Assembly (NCBI RefSeq): GCF_001905845.1
Contig: NZ_LIVZ01000001.1
Coordinates: 496,001 to 560,000 of the forward strand
Length of the DNA: 64,000 bases
Reading direction: 5' to 3'
Source of the DNA: Streptomyces sp. TSRI0107
GTDB taxonomy: Bacteria; Actinomycetota; Actinomycetes; Streptomycetales; Streptomycetaceae
A model generated the notes under the pieces. That model had not been told where the DNA came from, searched no databases, and saw only the letters and a list, made by a program, of their open reading frames with translations. A program made the position numbers and the translations under genes. The first letter of the stretch is position 1. Every line of letters begins with the position of its first letter. Of the stretch, positions 7,913-17,491 are shown piece by piece.

Positions 7913-9127
7913 GTGACGCAGCCTGATGTCAGCGTGATCATCGGGGCGTACGAAGCCATGCCGTACCTGGTCGAATGCCTCGCGTCGGTCGAAGCCCAGA
8001 CCATCGGCCCCGGCCGTTTAGAGGTCATCGCCGTGGACGACGGCTCCACCGACGGCACGGGGGAGTGTCTGGAGGAGTTCGCCGCCCGCGCGCCCATGGC
8101 GGTCACGGTGATCCGCCAGGAGAACTCCGGCGGCCCCAGCGGCCCCCGCAACGTGGGTCTCGGGAAGGCGGCCGGGCGCTACGTGTTCTTCCTCGACGCC
8201 GACGACCGGCTCGGCCCCGAGGCGCTGGAGCGCATGGTCGCCATGGCCGACCGCAACGGGACGGACGTGGTGCTGGGCCGCGTCGAGGGCGTCAACCGCA
8301 CCGCGCCGAAGTCGATGTGGGGCAGGACGCTGGACCGTACCGACGTCTTCTCGTCCAACATCAAGTTCACGCTCAGCGCGCAGAAGCTGTTCCGCCGGGA
8401 GTTCCTGGAGCGGCACGGCATGCGGTTCGACGAGTCGCTGTGGACCGGCGAGGACGCGCTGTTCACCATGGAGGCGTATCTGCGGGCCGACGGCGTCTCC
8501 GTGATCGCCGACTACACCTGCTACTACCTGGTGGGCCGCGAGGACGGCAAGCACGTCACGAAGACCGGCGGCTACGTCCGGCGCTTCGACTCCGCCCGCG
8601 CCCTGATGAAGCTGATCGCGGACTTCCTGCCGCCGGGCGAGCGGCGCGACCAGCTGATGGTGCGGCCGTTCCTGGTCACGCTGCTGCCGCAGTTCGGGCC
8701 GAAGTTCCTCAAGGACGGCGAAGAGGTACGGCGGCACAAGCTCGAGCTGGCCAAGCCGCTGACGGACGGCTACTGGACGGAGGGCGTCGCCCGCCGCCTC
8801 AAGGTCGAGGAGCGGCTGCGGCTGCACCTGGTGGCCGAGGGCCGCGCCGACCTGCTGGTGGACGTCCTGAAGTTCCTGAAGGCCAAGAAGCAGGCCCCTG
8901 CCCTCCTGGAGAACAAGGGCCGCCGCCTGTATCTGGTCTACCCGCACTTCCGTGACGCCGCCGCCGGGCTCCCCGACTCCCTCTACCTCGCCGAGCCCCG
9001 CGAGGCCCGCGCCTTCGAGGGCTACCGGGAACCCGCGCCCACCTTCTTCCGCCGCGCCGTCCGCAAGGCCCGCCGGATCGTCCGCGGGATGAGGCCCCCG
9101 GGCGGGAAGCGGCCCGCGGCGGCCTGA
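7913..9127 (+). CDS. Family 2 glycosyltransferase
   Basis: This is a 404-residue GT-A fold glycosyltransferase. The N-terminal 230 residues carry the usual motifs: VSVIIGAYE, VDDGSTDGT (about 41), the DADD metal/nucleotide site (about 94) and GEDALF (about 179), which supplies the likely catalytic acid. The C-terminal 170 residues are Arg/Lys-rich and resemble the extra domain of wall-polymer glycosyltransferases, with no membrane helix. I infer decoration of the polymer made by the preceding genes. GTG 7913 gives the N-terminus VTQPDVSVII and is preceded by GAGGGGG (7896-7902). An in-frame TTG at 7892 would add seven unlikely residues. Confidence 0.88.
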   Translation: MTQPDVSVIIGAYEAMPYLVECLASVEAQTIGPGRLEVIAVDDGSTDGTGECLEEFAARAPMAVTVIRQENSGGPSGPRNVGLGKAAGRYVFFLDADDRLGPEALERMVAMADRNGTDVVLGRVEGVNRTAPKSMWGRTLDRTDVFSSNIKFTLSAQKLFRREFLERHGMRFDESLWTGEDALFTMEAYLRADGVSVIADYTCYYLVGREDGKHVTKTGGYVRRFDSARALMKLIADFLPPGERRDQLMVRPFLVTLLPQFGPKFLKDGEEVRRHKLELAKPLTDGYWTEGVARRLKVEERLRLHLVAEGRADLLVDVLKFLKAKKQAPALLENKGRRLYLVYPHFRDAAAGLPDSLYLAEPREARAFEGYREPAPTFFRRAVRKARRIVRGMRPPGGKRPAAA

Positions 9128-9135
9128 ACGGCACC

Positions 9136-9165
9136 GAGGGCCGGCCCCCGCGGGGACCGGCCCTC
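9136..9165. terminator. Bidirectional terminator between convergent genes
   Basis: GAGGGCCGG (9136-9144) pairs with CCGGCCCTC (9157-9165), with an inner CCCC/GGGG pair. It separates the glycosyltransferase from the pyruvyltransferase gene on the other strand. Confidence 0.8.
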
Positions 9166-9185
9166 TCACGTGCGGCGGTGACCGG

Positions 9186-10622
9186 TCAGCCCCGGCCCGA
9201 ACCCAGCGCGCGGCGCAGCGGGCGGCCCACCGCCCGCCGGGCGCGGCGGTAGACGGACGAGGGGGCGGCGGAGGAGCCGGTCGCCGTCGCCTTGGCGCCG
9301 GAGCGGGCCAGGTCCTTCTTCAACCGGGCGTTCTCCGCGGACAGTTCCGCCATCCGGCCCTGCAGCCAGCCGAACCGGGAGCCCAGCGAGGCCGGGTCGG
9401 AGTCGATCCACGGGCGGACGCCCGGCGGGAAGGACAGCTCGGCGAGACGCTTGTCGTAGGCCGCGCCGCCGTCGCCGTGGGTGAAGGTGTTCCGCAGGCC
9501 GTTGCGGGTGAGGAACGCCGTGAATCGCTCGAAGCGTTCCTGGTGACCGGCCATCAGGGGGCCGAAGTCGGCCTCCTCGTACAGCGTCGCCGGGTCCAGG
9601 TCCTCGGGCAGCTTGTCGATCCGCCGGTGCGGGATGTCGAAGTACCGGCACAGCTCCAGCGTCCGCGAGTCGGCGCACAGCACCGTCGCCGGCGTGCCCG
9701 CCAGCAGCGCGGCGATGTTGCCGTGGATGCGGGAGCCGAAGGAGAAGTCGAACTCGCGCAGATCGTCGATCCAGGTGACGGGGTCGATGTAGACCCGGAC
9801 CTTGTCCTCCCGGTACATCGGGTGGTCGGGATGCGTGGGCATCGCCGTCACCAGCGCGTTGGGGTCGGACAGGTCCCGCCAGTGCAGCTGCCGGGCGTCG
9901 CTGAGGTTCTGCCCGATGAAGCGCAGGTGGGGGTAGCGGGCGTGGGTGCGGGTGATCACCCGGTCCAGGCCCTGCGACTTCACCGCGCTGTGCGAGCCGT
10001 TGATCGCGACGCGGGAGTCGGGCGTCAGCTCCGGCACCCGCTTGTGGACGGTCAGCTCGCTGCCGTTCATGAACAGCGAGGGGCAGCCGATGACCTCGAC
10101 GTCCCGGTACCCCAGCTCCTTCAGGTACTGCTCGGTGAACTCGCCGCGCACCCCGATGGACGCGCTGCGGTCGAGCACCGCCGACACGAACTCCCGGACG
10201 ACGGGCTCGATGCCCTTCAGGCGTGCCGTGTTGTAGTTCAGTCCCGACTGCGCGCCGACGCCCAGCACCACCACCGGGATCCTCAGCTTGCCGATCAGCC
10301 GGGTGAGCCGCTGGAGCTGCTTCTCGAAGGACGGCCGGAAGGCGTTGGCGAGGGGGACGACGAAGACGTCGTACTCCTCGTTGATGCGCCCCGCCTGCGC
10401 GGCGATGGAGCGGATGCCGTTCGAGACCACCTCGGTGTCCGGGGTTTCGAGGATCTTGTGGGCGGCGTCGCTGAAGATGAGGTTGCCCGAGTTGGTCGCG
10501 ATGACGTCCCGGTCGAGGGCTTCCTCGATGGAGACGACGTCGTACGGGCTCTTCCCCGAACGGAGAAGGATGCGCGTGGGGCGCTGCGGATGGTGGTGAT
10601 CTACTACTGGCACGTTGGTCAA
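9186..10622 (-). CDS. Polysaccharide pyruvyl transferase family protein
   Basis: This 478-residue protein belongs to the CsaB/polysaccharide pyruvyltransferase family, which transfers pyruvate from PEP to sugars of envelope polymers. Visible marks are VVVLGVGAQSG, VIGCPSLF, the His-rich FDFSFGSRIHGNIAALLAGTPA segment in the C-terminal lobe (quoted here only as GSRIHGN), and a final about 60-residue basic tail after a short coiled coil. The longest frame starts at TTG 10622; no ribosome binding site precedes it and GTG at 10614-10616 is an alternative. It faces proB across an AT-rich spacer, and its position next to the TagF-like and glycosyltransferase genes argues for a role in the same polymer. 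Confidence 0.82.
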   Translation of the reverse strand: MTNVPVVDHHHPQRPTRILLRSGKSPYDVVSIEEALDRDVIATNSGNLIFSDAAHKILETPDTEVVSNGIRSIAAQAGRINEEYDVFVVPLANAFRPSFEKQLQRLTRLIGKLRIPVVVLGVGAQSGLNYNTARLKGIEPVVREFVSAVLDRSASIGVRGEFTEQYLKELGYRDVEVIGCPSLFMNGSELTVHKRVPELTPDSRVAINGSHSAVKSQGLDRVITRTHARYPHLRFIGQNLSDARQLHWRDLSDPNALVTAMPTHPDHPMYREDKVRVYIDPVTWIDDLREFDFSFGSRIHGNIAALLAGTPATVLCADSRTLELCRYFDIPHRRIDKLPEDLDPATLYEEADFGPLMAGHQERFERFTAFLTRNGLRNTFTHGDGGAAYDKRLAELSFPPGVRPWIDSDPASLGSRFGWLQGRMAELSAENARLKKDLARSGAKATATGSSAAPSSVYRRARRAVGRPLRRALGSGRG

Positions 10623-10841
10623 CTTATGTTTACGGAGTCGTTGAATTCTATAAGCAACCAGTACAACCTTTTTGTCGTACGCGAGTCGTGACCGTTCGCT
10701 TGCGTGATGTCCCCGCCCTCCGGGCCCTGTCGCGTGCCCCGTCGCGCGGTCCGTCTGCTGGACCGATGCGCGGGGCGCGATCCGCTTCGCGTAGATTGCC
10801 GGGCGGGGCAGCCGGACCTACGCGAGGGGACTGACAGCAAG
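10623..10841. promoter_or_regulatory. AT-rich divergent promoter region
   Basis: This 219-bp spacer separates the pyruvyltransferase (minus) and proB (plus). Bases about 10620-10685 are much richer in A/T than the surroundings. On the minus strand TAGAAT (complement of 10648-10653 area) is a fair -10 box for the pyruvyltransferase. I see no clear -35 box and no gene. Confidence 0.4.
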
Positions 10842-11969
10842 GTGGCAGGGGCAAGGCAGGCCGTGCGCGAGGCCCGCAGGATCGTCGTCAAGGTGGGTTC
10901 CTCGTCGCTGACCACCGCCTCGGGCGGACTGGACGCCGACCGCGTCGACGCGCTCGTCGACGTCCTGGCCAAGGTGCGCAGCGGCGGCGAGCGGGAGATC
11001 GTGCTGGTCTCCTCCGGCGCCATCGCCGCGGGACTCGCCCCGCTGGGCCTGCGCCGCCGCCCCAAGGACCTGGCCCGCCAGCAGGCCGCCGCCAGCGTCG
11101 GCCAGGGCCTCCTGGTCGCCCGCTACACCGCCTCCTTCGCCCGCTACGGCGTCCGCGTCGGCCAGGTGCTGCTGACCTCGGACGACATGAGCCGCCGGGC
11201 CCACCACCGCAACGCCTCCCGCACGCTGGACAAGCTGCTCGCGATGGGCGCGTTCCCGATTGTGAACGAGAACGACACGGTCGCCACCGACGAGATCCGC
11301 TTCGGCGACAACGACCGGCTCGCCGCCCTGGTCGCCCACCTCGTCCACGCCGACCTGCTCGTCCTGCTCTCCGACGTGGACGGCGTCTACGACGGCGACC
11401 CCGGCAAGCCCGGCACCTCGCGGATCGCGGAGGTGCGGGGCCCCGGGGACCTGTCCGGCGTCGAGATCGGCAGCAGCGGCAAGGCCGGGGTCGGCACCGG
11501 GGGCATGGTCACCAAGGTCGAGGCCGCCAGGATCGCCGCCGCGGCCGGCATCCCGGTGGTGCTGACCAGCGCGGTCCACGCGGCGGACGCCCTCACCGGC
11601 CAGGACACCGGCACCTGGTTCCACCCCACCGGCAAGCGCTCCGCCGACCGGCTGCTGTGGCTCCAGCACGCCTCCACCCCGCAGGGCGCGCTCACCCTGG
11701 ACGACGGGGCGGTGCGGGCCGTCGTGGAGCGCCGCAAGTCGCTGCTGCCGGCCGGGATCGCCGCGGTCGAGGGCGAGTTCAGCGCGGGCGACCCGGTCGA
11801 GCTGCGGGACGGCGCCGGACACGCGGTGGCCCGGGGGCTCGTCAACTTCGACGCCAAGGAGATCCCCCGGCTGATCGGACGCTCCACCCGGGAGCTGGCC
11901 CAGGAGCTCGGTCCGGCGTACGAACGCGAGGTCGTACACAGGGACGACCTGGTGCTGCTCCACCCGTAA
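10842..11969 (+). CDS. proB: Glutamate 5-kinase
   Basis: This 375-residue enzyme phosphorylates glutamate in the first step of proline synthesis. It has an amino acid kinase domain (about 8-255) with KVGSSSLT, SSGAIAAG and NENDTVA (about 142), then a C-terminal PUA domain (about 280-370) as in the long form of ProB. GTG 10842 is chosen by the homologous N-terminus and GAGGGG about 12 nt upstream. proA follows after one small gene, so both enzymes of the pathway are local although they are not in one tight operon. Confidence 0.95.
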   Translation: MAGARQAVREARRIVVKVGSSSLTTASGGLDADRVDALVDVLAKVRSGGEREIVLVSSGAIAAGLAPLGLRRRPKDLARQQAAASVGQGLLVARYTASFARYGVRVGQVLLTSDDMSRRAHHRNASRTLDKLLAMGAFPIVNENDTVATDEIRFGDNDRLAALVAHLVHADLLVLLSDVDGVYDGDPGKPGTSRIAEVRGPGDLSGVEIGSSGKAGVGTGGMVTKVEAARIAAAAGIPVVLTSAVHAADALTGQDTGTWFHPTGKRSADRLLWLQHASTPQGALTLDDGAVRAVVERRKSLLPAGIAAVEGEFSAGDPVELRDGAGHAVARGLVNFDAKEIPRLIGRSTRELAQELGPAYEREVVHRDDLVLLHP

Positions 11970-12143
11970 GGGCGTCCGTAAAGACCGTAAAGACCTCCCT
12001 GCGGCCATCCGGATTGCGGCAAATCGTCCGCTCTCGGCGGTGGACGTTCCGTAAAAGTCCCACGCGAGCTCTCGCGGCCTGCTCAACTTTGTCTCGAAGG
12101 CGCATCTCGAAGACACCGTTCCGCACGCGTGAAGGAGGCCGTC

Positions 12144-12614
12144 GTGAGACGAGTACGCCCTGGGGCGACGGCGTCCCGCGGTGGTGCCGGCTCCCGCGCG
12201 GCCGGTGCGGACCGGGCTCCGCTGGCCAGCGTGGCGGCCGGCGACCGCTTCGAGGGCGAGGAGCCCCCGGACCTGCCCCGGCTGTGGCACGTCACCCTCA
12301 GCGTCTCCGGCAAGGCCGCCCCGCTGCCGGAGCTGCGGCGCGCCCTGGAACAGCTCGCCCACGACCACCCCTTCCTGCTGACCAGCAGATACGCCTGCGA
12401 CCACGCCGAGATCCGCTACTGGGAGGAGGCCCGCGACCTGCACGACGCGGCCGCCGTGGCGCTGCGCCTGTGGGGCGAGCACCGGCAGACCGCCGGCCTG
12501 CCGCCCTGGGAGATCGTCGGCCTGGAGGTCATCGACCGGGCCACCTACCACCAGCGGATCGCCGAGGGGTACGGACCGCCACCCGCCAGCCCTGTCGGAG
12601 TTCACCCCTTTTGA
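12144..12614 (+). CDS. Hypothetical protein between proB and proA
   Basis: This 156-residue soluble protein has no motif I can assign. GTG 12144 is well supported by GAAGGAGG (12131-12138) five bases upstream; the frame is open to 12129. The first 30 residues are Arg/Ala/Gly-rich and probably disordered. The rest is a compact alpha/beta region containing [24 protein letters not shown] and [22 protein letters not shown] protein at this place between proB and proA is common in Streptomyces; its role in proline metabolism is unproven. Confidence 0.75.
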   Translation: MRRVRPGATASRGGAGSRAAGADRAPLASVAAGDRFEGEEPPDLPRLWHVTLSVSGKAAPLPELRRALEQLAHDHPFLLTSRYACDHAEIRYWEEARDLHDAAAVALRLWGEHRQTAGLPPWEIVGLEVIDRATYHQRIAEGYGPPPASPVGVHPF

Positions 12615-12675
12615 TCCTGTCTCGGGGTGTGGAACGGGCGGTGGCCGGGCCCCTGGGGCGCACTACCCTTCCCTC

Positions 12676-13962
12676 ATGACCACGCTCTCGCCGTACGACT
12701 CGATGTCCCCGGTCACCCAGGCCGCCTACCGTGCCAAGGCCGCCGCCGCCGACCTCGCGCCGCTGCCGCGGTCCGTGAAGGACGACGCGCTGCTCGCCAT
12801 CGCGGACGCGCTCGAGGTGCGCGCCGGCGAGATCGTCGAGGCCAACGCCCAGGACGTGGCCAAGGCCCGCGAGACCGGCATGAGCGAGGGCATGATCGAC
12901 CGCCTCACCCTCACCCCGGAGCGGGTCCGCGCGATCGCCTCCGACGTGCGGGACGTCGCCGCGCTGCCCGACCCGGTCGGCGAGGTCGTCCGCGGCTCCA
13001 CCCTGCCCAACGGCATCGACCTGCGCCAGATCCGGGTGCCGCTCGGCGTCGTCGGGATCATCTACGAGGGCCGGCCCAACGTCACGGTCGACGCCGCCGC
13101 CCTGTGCCTGAAGTCCGGCAACGCGGTCCTGCTGCGCGGCTCGTCCTCCGCGTACCGGTCGAACACCGCGCTCGTCCGGGTGCTGCGCGACGCCGTCGGC
13201 GGCGCCGGGCTGCCCGCCGACGCCGTCCAGCTGGTGCCCGGCGAGAGCCGGGACAGCGTGCGCGAGCTGATGCGGGCCCGCGGCCTGGTCGACGTGCTGA
13301 TCCCGCGCGGCGGCGCCTCGCTGATCAACGCGGTCGTCCAGGAGTCCGTCGTCCCGGTCATCGAGACCGGCACCGGCAACTGCCACGTCTACGTCGACGC
13401 GGCGGCCGACCTCGACATGGCCGTCGAGATCCTGATCAACTCCAAGACCCAGCGGGTCGGCGTCTGCAACGCCGCCGAGACCCTGCTGGTCCACCAGGAC
13501 ATCGCCGCCGAGTTCCTGCCCCGCGCCCTGGACGCCCTCGCGGCGGCCGGGGTCACCGTGCACGCCGACGAGCGGGTGATGGCGTACGCCAAGGACTCCG
13601 AGGCGACGGTCGTCGAGGCCACGCCGGAGGACTGGGAGACCGAGTACCTGTCGTACGACATCGCCGCCGCCGTCGTCGACTCGCTCGACAAGGCCGTGGA
13701 GCACATCCGGCTGTGGACCTCCGGCCACACCGAGGCCATCGTGACCACCTCGCAGCAGGCGGCCCGCCGCTTCACCCAGCTGGTCGACTCCACGACGGTC
13801 GCCGTGAACGCCTCCACCCGGTTCACCGACGGCGGCCAGTTCGGTTTCGGCGCCGAGATCGGCATCTCCACGCAGAAGCTGCACGCCCGCGGCCCGATGG
13901 GCCTGCCCGAGCTGACCAGCACCAAGTACGTCGTGACCGGCGACGGGCACATCCGGCGCTGA
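12676..13962 (+). CDS. proA: Glutamate-5-semialdehyde (gamma-glutamyl phosphate) dehydrogenase
   Basis: This 428-residue NADPH-dependent enzyme reduces glutamyl 5-phosphate in proline synthesis. It has the ProA aldehyde-dehydrogenase fold, with the catalytic Cys264 in [18 protein letters not shown] (about 130) and the C-terminal [19 protein letters not shown] (ALDH-type end). TACCCT (12664-12669) lies 6 nt before ATG 12676 and there is no Shine-Dalgarno sequence, so the mRNA is probably leaderless. Confidence 0.97.
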   Translation: MTTLSPYDSMSPVTQAAYRAKAAAADLAPLPRSVKDDALLAIADALEVRAGEIVEANAQDVAKARETGMSEGMIDRLTLTPERVRAIASDVRDVAALPDPVGEVVRGSTLPNGIDLRQIRVPLGVVGIIYEGRPNVTVDAAALCLKSGNAVLLRGSSSAYRSNTALVRVLRDAVGGAGLPADAVQLVPGESRDSVRELMRARGLVDVLIPRGGASLINAVVQESVVPVIETGTGNCHVYVDAAADLDMAVEILINSKTQRVGVCNAAETLLVHQDIAAEFLPRALDALAAAGVTVHADERVMAYAKDSEATVVEATPEDWETEYLSYDIAAAVVDSLDKAVEHIRLWTSGHTEAIVTTSQQAARRFTQLVDSTTVAVNASTRFTDGGQFGFGAEIGISTQKLHARGPMGLPELTSTKYVVTGDGHIRR

Positions 13963-14051
13963 GGCGCACCACCCCCGCGCGCTCATCCGAGCACGCGGAG
14001 GAATTTCCATACCGTCTGCCCAAAATGACCCCCCAGGTCTACTCTGGATCC

Positions 14052-14627
14052 GTGCCGGAGGACGTGGGGGGTACGCCGTTCCCTGACGGCTGGGAGCCCG
14101 ACGACGACCACGACCGCGGGGTGTCGGACGAAGAGTTCGCCTCCGTGGTCTTCGACGAGGCCTTCGTACGAGCGGCCGCGGTGCACGAGCCGACCGCCGT
14201 GGAGCGCCTCCTGGCGGCCGCCCAGGCCAGAGCCGAGGCCTCCGAGGCGGAGGCCGCCCGCCGGGCGCACGGCCGGGGCGAGCGGTACGACGACGGATAC
14301 GGCACCGGCGATCCGGTGCCTTTCGGCCATGATCCCGGCCTGGACACCCTGGACGACCGCGACGTCCTCGACGGCCCCGAACCCGGCGCGTTCGGCAGAC
14401 GCGCCCGCTGGCGCCGCCCCGTCGCCTGGCTGCTGGCCCTGGTGATGGGCGTCGGCATGGTCGCGCTGGCCTTCGCCGCCGTCTACCGGGGCGCCTCCGG
14501 GAACCGCCAGGAGCAGGTCCCGCCGCCGCCCGCCTCCACCGGCCTGGAGCAGGGCGGCGCGGCCCGCCCGTCGGCCTCCGCCGACTACTCCCGGCCGGCG
14601 GTGTCGGCGGTGCCCCGGACCCCCTGA
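14052..14627 (+). CDS. Single-pass membrane protein, paralogue of the next gene
   Basis: This 191-residue protein has a cytosolic acidic N-terminal half, one membrane helix at about 122-144 (WLLALVMGVGMVALAFAAVY) and a short Pro/Ser-rich outer tail. It shares with the next gene the box FASVVFDEAFVRAA (next gene: YRSVVFDESFVRAA). TACTCT (14040-14045) lies 6 nt before GTG 14052 and there is no Shine-Dalgarno sequence, pointing to a leaderless mRNA; ATG 14025 in frame is the alternative. From memory, the S. coelicolor counterpart (SCO2584) was linked to the spore-wall synthesising complex; I treat that as a lead only. Confidence 0.7.
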   Translation: MPEDVGGTPFPDGWEPDDDHDRGVSDEEFASVVFDEAFVRAAAVHEPTAVERLLAAAQARAEASEAEAARRAHGRGERYDDGYGTGDPVPFGHDPGLDTLDDRDVLDGPEPGAFGRRARWRRPVAWLLALVMGVGMVALAFAAVYRGASGNRQEQVPPPPASTGLEQGGAARPSASADYSRPAVSAVPRTP

Positions 14628-14739
14628 CGGAACGCCTCCACCGGCCCGGTACGGACGGCTTCCGGCCTGGTGAGCAGCCGTCAGAAGTTGTCCAGCGGTG
14701 GGGCGTTTACCGGAGCGCCGGGAGACCTACCCTGAAGAT

Positions 14740-15822
14740 ATGGGCGGGCGTGGAGACCCACCTGAGGGGACACCCGACGGCGCCCCCAACGGTGCGGAGG
14801 ACGAGTACCGATCCGTCGTGTTCGACGAATCGTTCGTCCGCGCTGCCCGTCTCCAGGAGTACTCCGCGCAGGAGCGGATCACCGACCACGCGCCGGCCGT
14901 GCGCCGCCGCCCCCCGGTGCGCCGCGGGCTGTCCCGGCAGTTCCTGATCCTCGCCCTGCTGGTCGCCGTCGCCTTCGGCACCGCGATCTACATGGGCGTC
15001 CGCAACCCCTACCCGTCCACGCGGACCGCCCGCCCGCCGGCCGTGGAACCCGTGCGGATGACCGTCATCCCGCTCGCCCCGCCGGGCTCCGTCCCCGGCA
15101 CCTCCGACGTCGAACGGCTGTACGGTGCCAGTCCCGCCGCACAGTTCCGCATCGGCGCCGAGGGCATCCCGCTGCCCGCCGCCCGGCGCACCGCGCACTT
15201 CTCCGACGACCAGGTGCACAGCGCCCTCGGCACGGCCAAGGACTACGTCGTGCGCTCCTCGCTCTACCCCGAAGTGCTGTCCGGCAGGCAGGTCCGACCC
15301 GTGCGGATGCTGCTCGACCCCGACCAGTTCGACCAGTTCGACCGCAGCTTCGACCACCCGACCGCCGACGGCGGGCACGCCCCCACCGGCTGGCTGGTCC
15401 GCTTCGACCCCACCCTCGCCGAACTCGCCGACCCCGGGATCCGCGTCCAGGGCAGCCTGCACGCAGAGGAGACCGACGCGTCCACCCTGGAGGTCACCGC
15501 CGACCACACCTTCGTGTACGCGCTGCGGCCCGCCGGGGCCGACGCCGACGCCGACGCCGAGGCCTCGCTGTTCACCGTCCGCCGCGAGCTGCACTTCCGC
15601 TTCGACCGGGACGACCTGCGCCTGCACCAGACCCAGGTGGTCGCCTCCCACGCCCAGGCCGGGCCGCTGTCCTGCGCCGAGGACTCCACCAGCTGGCTGC
15701 GCCCCCTGCTCTCCGGGCAGACCGCCAAGGAGGGCGGCCCGGCCGGCACCGACCCGTACGCCTCCGACGGCGCCACCGCCCTGTGCGGGACGCTGGCGGA
15801 CAGCGCGCAGCCGAAGGTCTAG
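14740..15822 (+). CDS. Membrane-anchored hypothetical protein, paralogue of the preceding gene
   Basis: This 360-residue protein has a short cytosolic N-terminus with the YRSVVFDESFVRAA box (about 25-38), one membrane helix at about 67-88 (FLILALLVAVAFGTAIYMG) and a large outer domain of about 270 residues. The outer domain contains SDDQVHSALGTAKDYVVRSSL and DHTFVYALRP; it is not an enzyme family I recognise. TACCCT (14728-14733) ends 6 nt before ATG 14740, as for its paralogue. The shared box and promoter layout suggest the two proteins act together at the cell envelope. Confidence 0.75.
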   Translation: MGGRGDPPEGTPDGAPNGAEDEYRSVVFDESFVRAARLQEYSAQERITDHAPAVRRRPPVRRGLSRQFLILALLVAVAFGTAIYMGVRNPYPSTRTARPPAVEPVRMTVIPLAPPGSVPGTSDVERLYGASPAAQFRIGAEGIPLPAARRTAHFSDDQVHSALGTAKDYVVRSSLYPEVLSGRQVRPVRMLLDPDQFDQFDRSFDHPTADGGHAPTGWLVRFDPTLAELADPGIRVQGSLHAEETDASTLEVTADHTFVYALRPAGADADADAEASLFTVRRELHFRFDRDDLRLHQTQVVASHAQAGPLSCAEDSTSWLRPLLSGQTAKEGGPAGTDPYASDGATALCGTLADSAQPKV

Positions 15823-15858
15823 CGCCCGGCGCGGTGCGCCCCGCCGAAAGTCGGGAGT

Positions 15859-15900
15859 CCAGGGCCAGGGCCAGGGCCAGGGCTAGGGTCAGGGTCAGGT
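15859..15900. repeat. Hexanucleotide tandem repeat (CCAGGG-type)
   Basis: Four exact CCAGGG units (15859-15882) are followed by CTAGGG, TCAGGG and TCAGGT variants. The array lies between two convergent stop codons (15822 and 15910) and is not coding. Confidence 0.85.
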
Positions 15901-15909
15901 TTCCAGGGT

Positions 15910-17022
15910 CTAGGGCCGCTCGTCCGTGTCCGAAGGCCGGTCGGGCCGGTCGGGCCCGTCAGGCCGGTCCTTGCGCTGCTGCGCGCCCGTGAAGCCGCCG
16001 AAGCCGCGCCGCACCCGGTCACCCAGCTCCCCGGCGCCCCCGGCGAGGTCCGTGACCAGCTTCATCAGCGGATCCTTGGACTCGCGCACCTCGGAGGCGT
16101 AGTGGGCCGCCGACTCGCGCAGGGACTCCGAGACCTTCGTGTCCTTGTCCTCGCCGCGCTTCGGATAGTGGCCGTCCATGATCCGCTGGTGGTCGCGGGA
16201 GGCCGCCCACTTCTTCAGCTCGGCCGCGCGGACCGTGGCGAACGGGTGGGAGCGGGGCAGCATGTTGAGGATCTTCAGCACCGAGTCGCGCAGATCGCCG
16301 CCCGCCTCGTACTCCTCCGCCTGCTCCAGGAACGCGTCCACGTTCATCTCGTGCAGATGGTTGCCGCCCGCCAGCTTCATCAGGCCGCGCATCGACGCCT
16401 GGAGATCCTGGCCGACCAGCAGGCCCGCGCGGTCGGCGGACAGCTCCGACTTGCGGAACCACTCGCGCAGCGCGGTCACGATCGCCATGACCGTGACGTT
16501 GCCGAGCGGGATCCAGGCCACCCGCAGGGCGAGGTCGGTCAGGAACAGCAGGATCGTGCGGTACACGGCGTGGCCGGACAGGGCGTGGCCGACCTCGTGG
16601 CCGATCACCGCCCGCATCTCCTCCTCGTCGAGCAGCTCGACCAGGCCGGTGGAGACCACGATGACCGGCTCGTGCATGCCGACGCACATCGCGTTCGGCT
16701 GCGGGTCCTGCTGGACGTACAGCGGCGGGACCTTCTCCAGGTCCAGGATGTGACAGGCGTCCAGCAGCATCGCGTGCAGATGCTGGAACTGCCGGTCCGA
16801 GACCCGCACCGAGTCGGACAGGAACAGCAGCCGCATGCTCCGCTCGGGCAGCAGTCCGCTGAGCGCCTTGAAGACGGTGTCGAAGCCGCTCAGCCGGCGC
16901 AGGGCCACCAGCGCCGAGCGGTCGGCCGGGTGCTCGTACGCACGCGAGGAGATCTCCGGGAAGCGCCGGCGGCGCCTGCCGGGCGGATGCTCGGCTCCGG
17001 TCTGCGGATGGTCGTAGGACAT
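15910..17022 (-). CDS. M48 family (HtpX-like) zinc metalloprotease
   Basis: This 370-residue protein carries HEVGH at residues 142-146, the zinc site of M48 peptidases, and ELSADRAG (about 192) with the third ligand. Two hydrophobic helices follow the active site (about 150-185). The C-terminal 130 residues form a helical region ending in a charged Arg/Pro/Asp tail. It probably degrades damaged membrane proteins, as HtpX does. ATG 17022 is chosen because CTGGGGGA (GGGGGA) lies just upstream; the frame is open to 17085. The gene ends beside the hexamer repeat. Confidence 0.88.
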   Translation of the reverse strand: MSYDHPQTGAEHPPGRRRRRFPEISSRAYEHPADRSALVALRRLSGFDTVFKALSGLLPERSMRLLFLSDSVRVSDRQFQHLHAMLLDACHILDLEKVPPLYVQQDPQPNAMCVGMHEPVIVVSTGLVELLDEEEMRAVIGHEVGHALSGHAVYRTILLFLTDLALRVAWIPLGNVTVMAIVTALREWFRKSELSADRAGLLVGQDLQASMRGLMKLAGGNHLHEMNVDAFLEQAEEYEAGGDLRDSVLKILNMLPRSHPFATVRAAELKKWAASRDHQRIMDGHYPKRGEDKDTKVSESLRESAAHYASEVRESKDPLMKLVTDLAGGAGELGDRVRRGFGGFTGAQQRKDRPDGPDRPDRPSDTDERP

Positions 17023-17231
17023 CGGTCCCCCAGGTGCGTCGGTGTACCGGATCCGGACCGCACGCCCGGACCGCTGGCCGTCCATGCCCCCGAGGCAGGG
17101 CCCAGCCTAGGCCCTCCTGTCCGGATCAACCCGGCGTCGCGAGGTGCCGCACCTCACAGCCGGTCTGATCCGAACGGCAGAGCCTGGCGGAGATACCGTG
17201 GACGGGCAGCACAGCGAAGGAGTACCACGTC

Positions 17232-17381
17232 ATGGAGTACAACGCCGCGTCCGCCTGGCTCATGGCCGCCGAGCAGGAGGGCGCCGGGAACTTCCTGCGC
17301 ATCCTCCTGATCGTGATGGTGGTCGGCTGTGTGCTGACCGCCTGGCTCCTGCTCCGGGGTTACAGGCGGAAGGACGACTGA
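17232..17381 (+). CDS. Small single-pass membrane protein (49 aa)
   Basis: The frame encodes 49 residues: a short polar N-terminus, one membrane helix (about 24-42, LRILLIVMVVGCVLTAWLL) and a basic end (YRRKDD). GAAGGAG lies 9 nt before ATG 17232 and TACCGT (17194-17199) is a possible -10 box. Codon use is normal. The positive-inside rule places the C-terminus in the cytosol. No function can be assigned. Confidence 0.7.
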   Translation: MEYNAASAWLMAAEQEGAGNFLRILLIVMVVGCVLTAWLLLRGYRRKDD

Positions 17382-17491
17382 TCGCGCGGGAAGGTTGCCC
17401 GAGAGCGGAGTCGGGGTGATCGCCGCGGAGTCGCCCGCATACGATGGGCCGACGTCTTTATCCCGCCCACACGCGATAGGTCCTGACGAAG

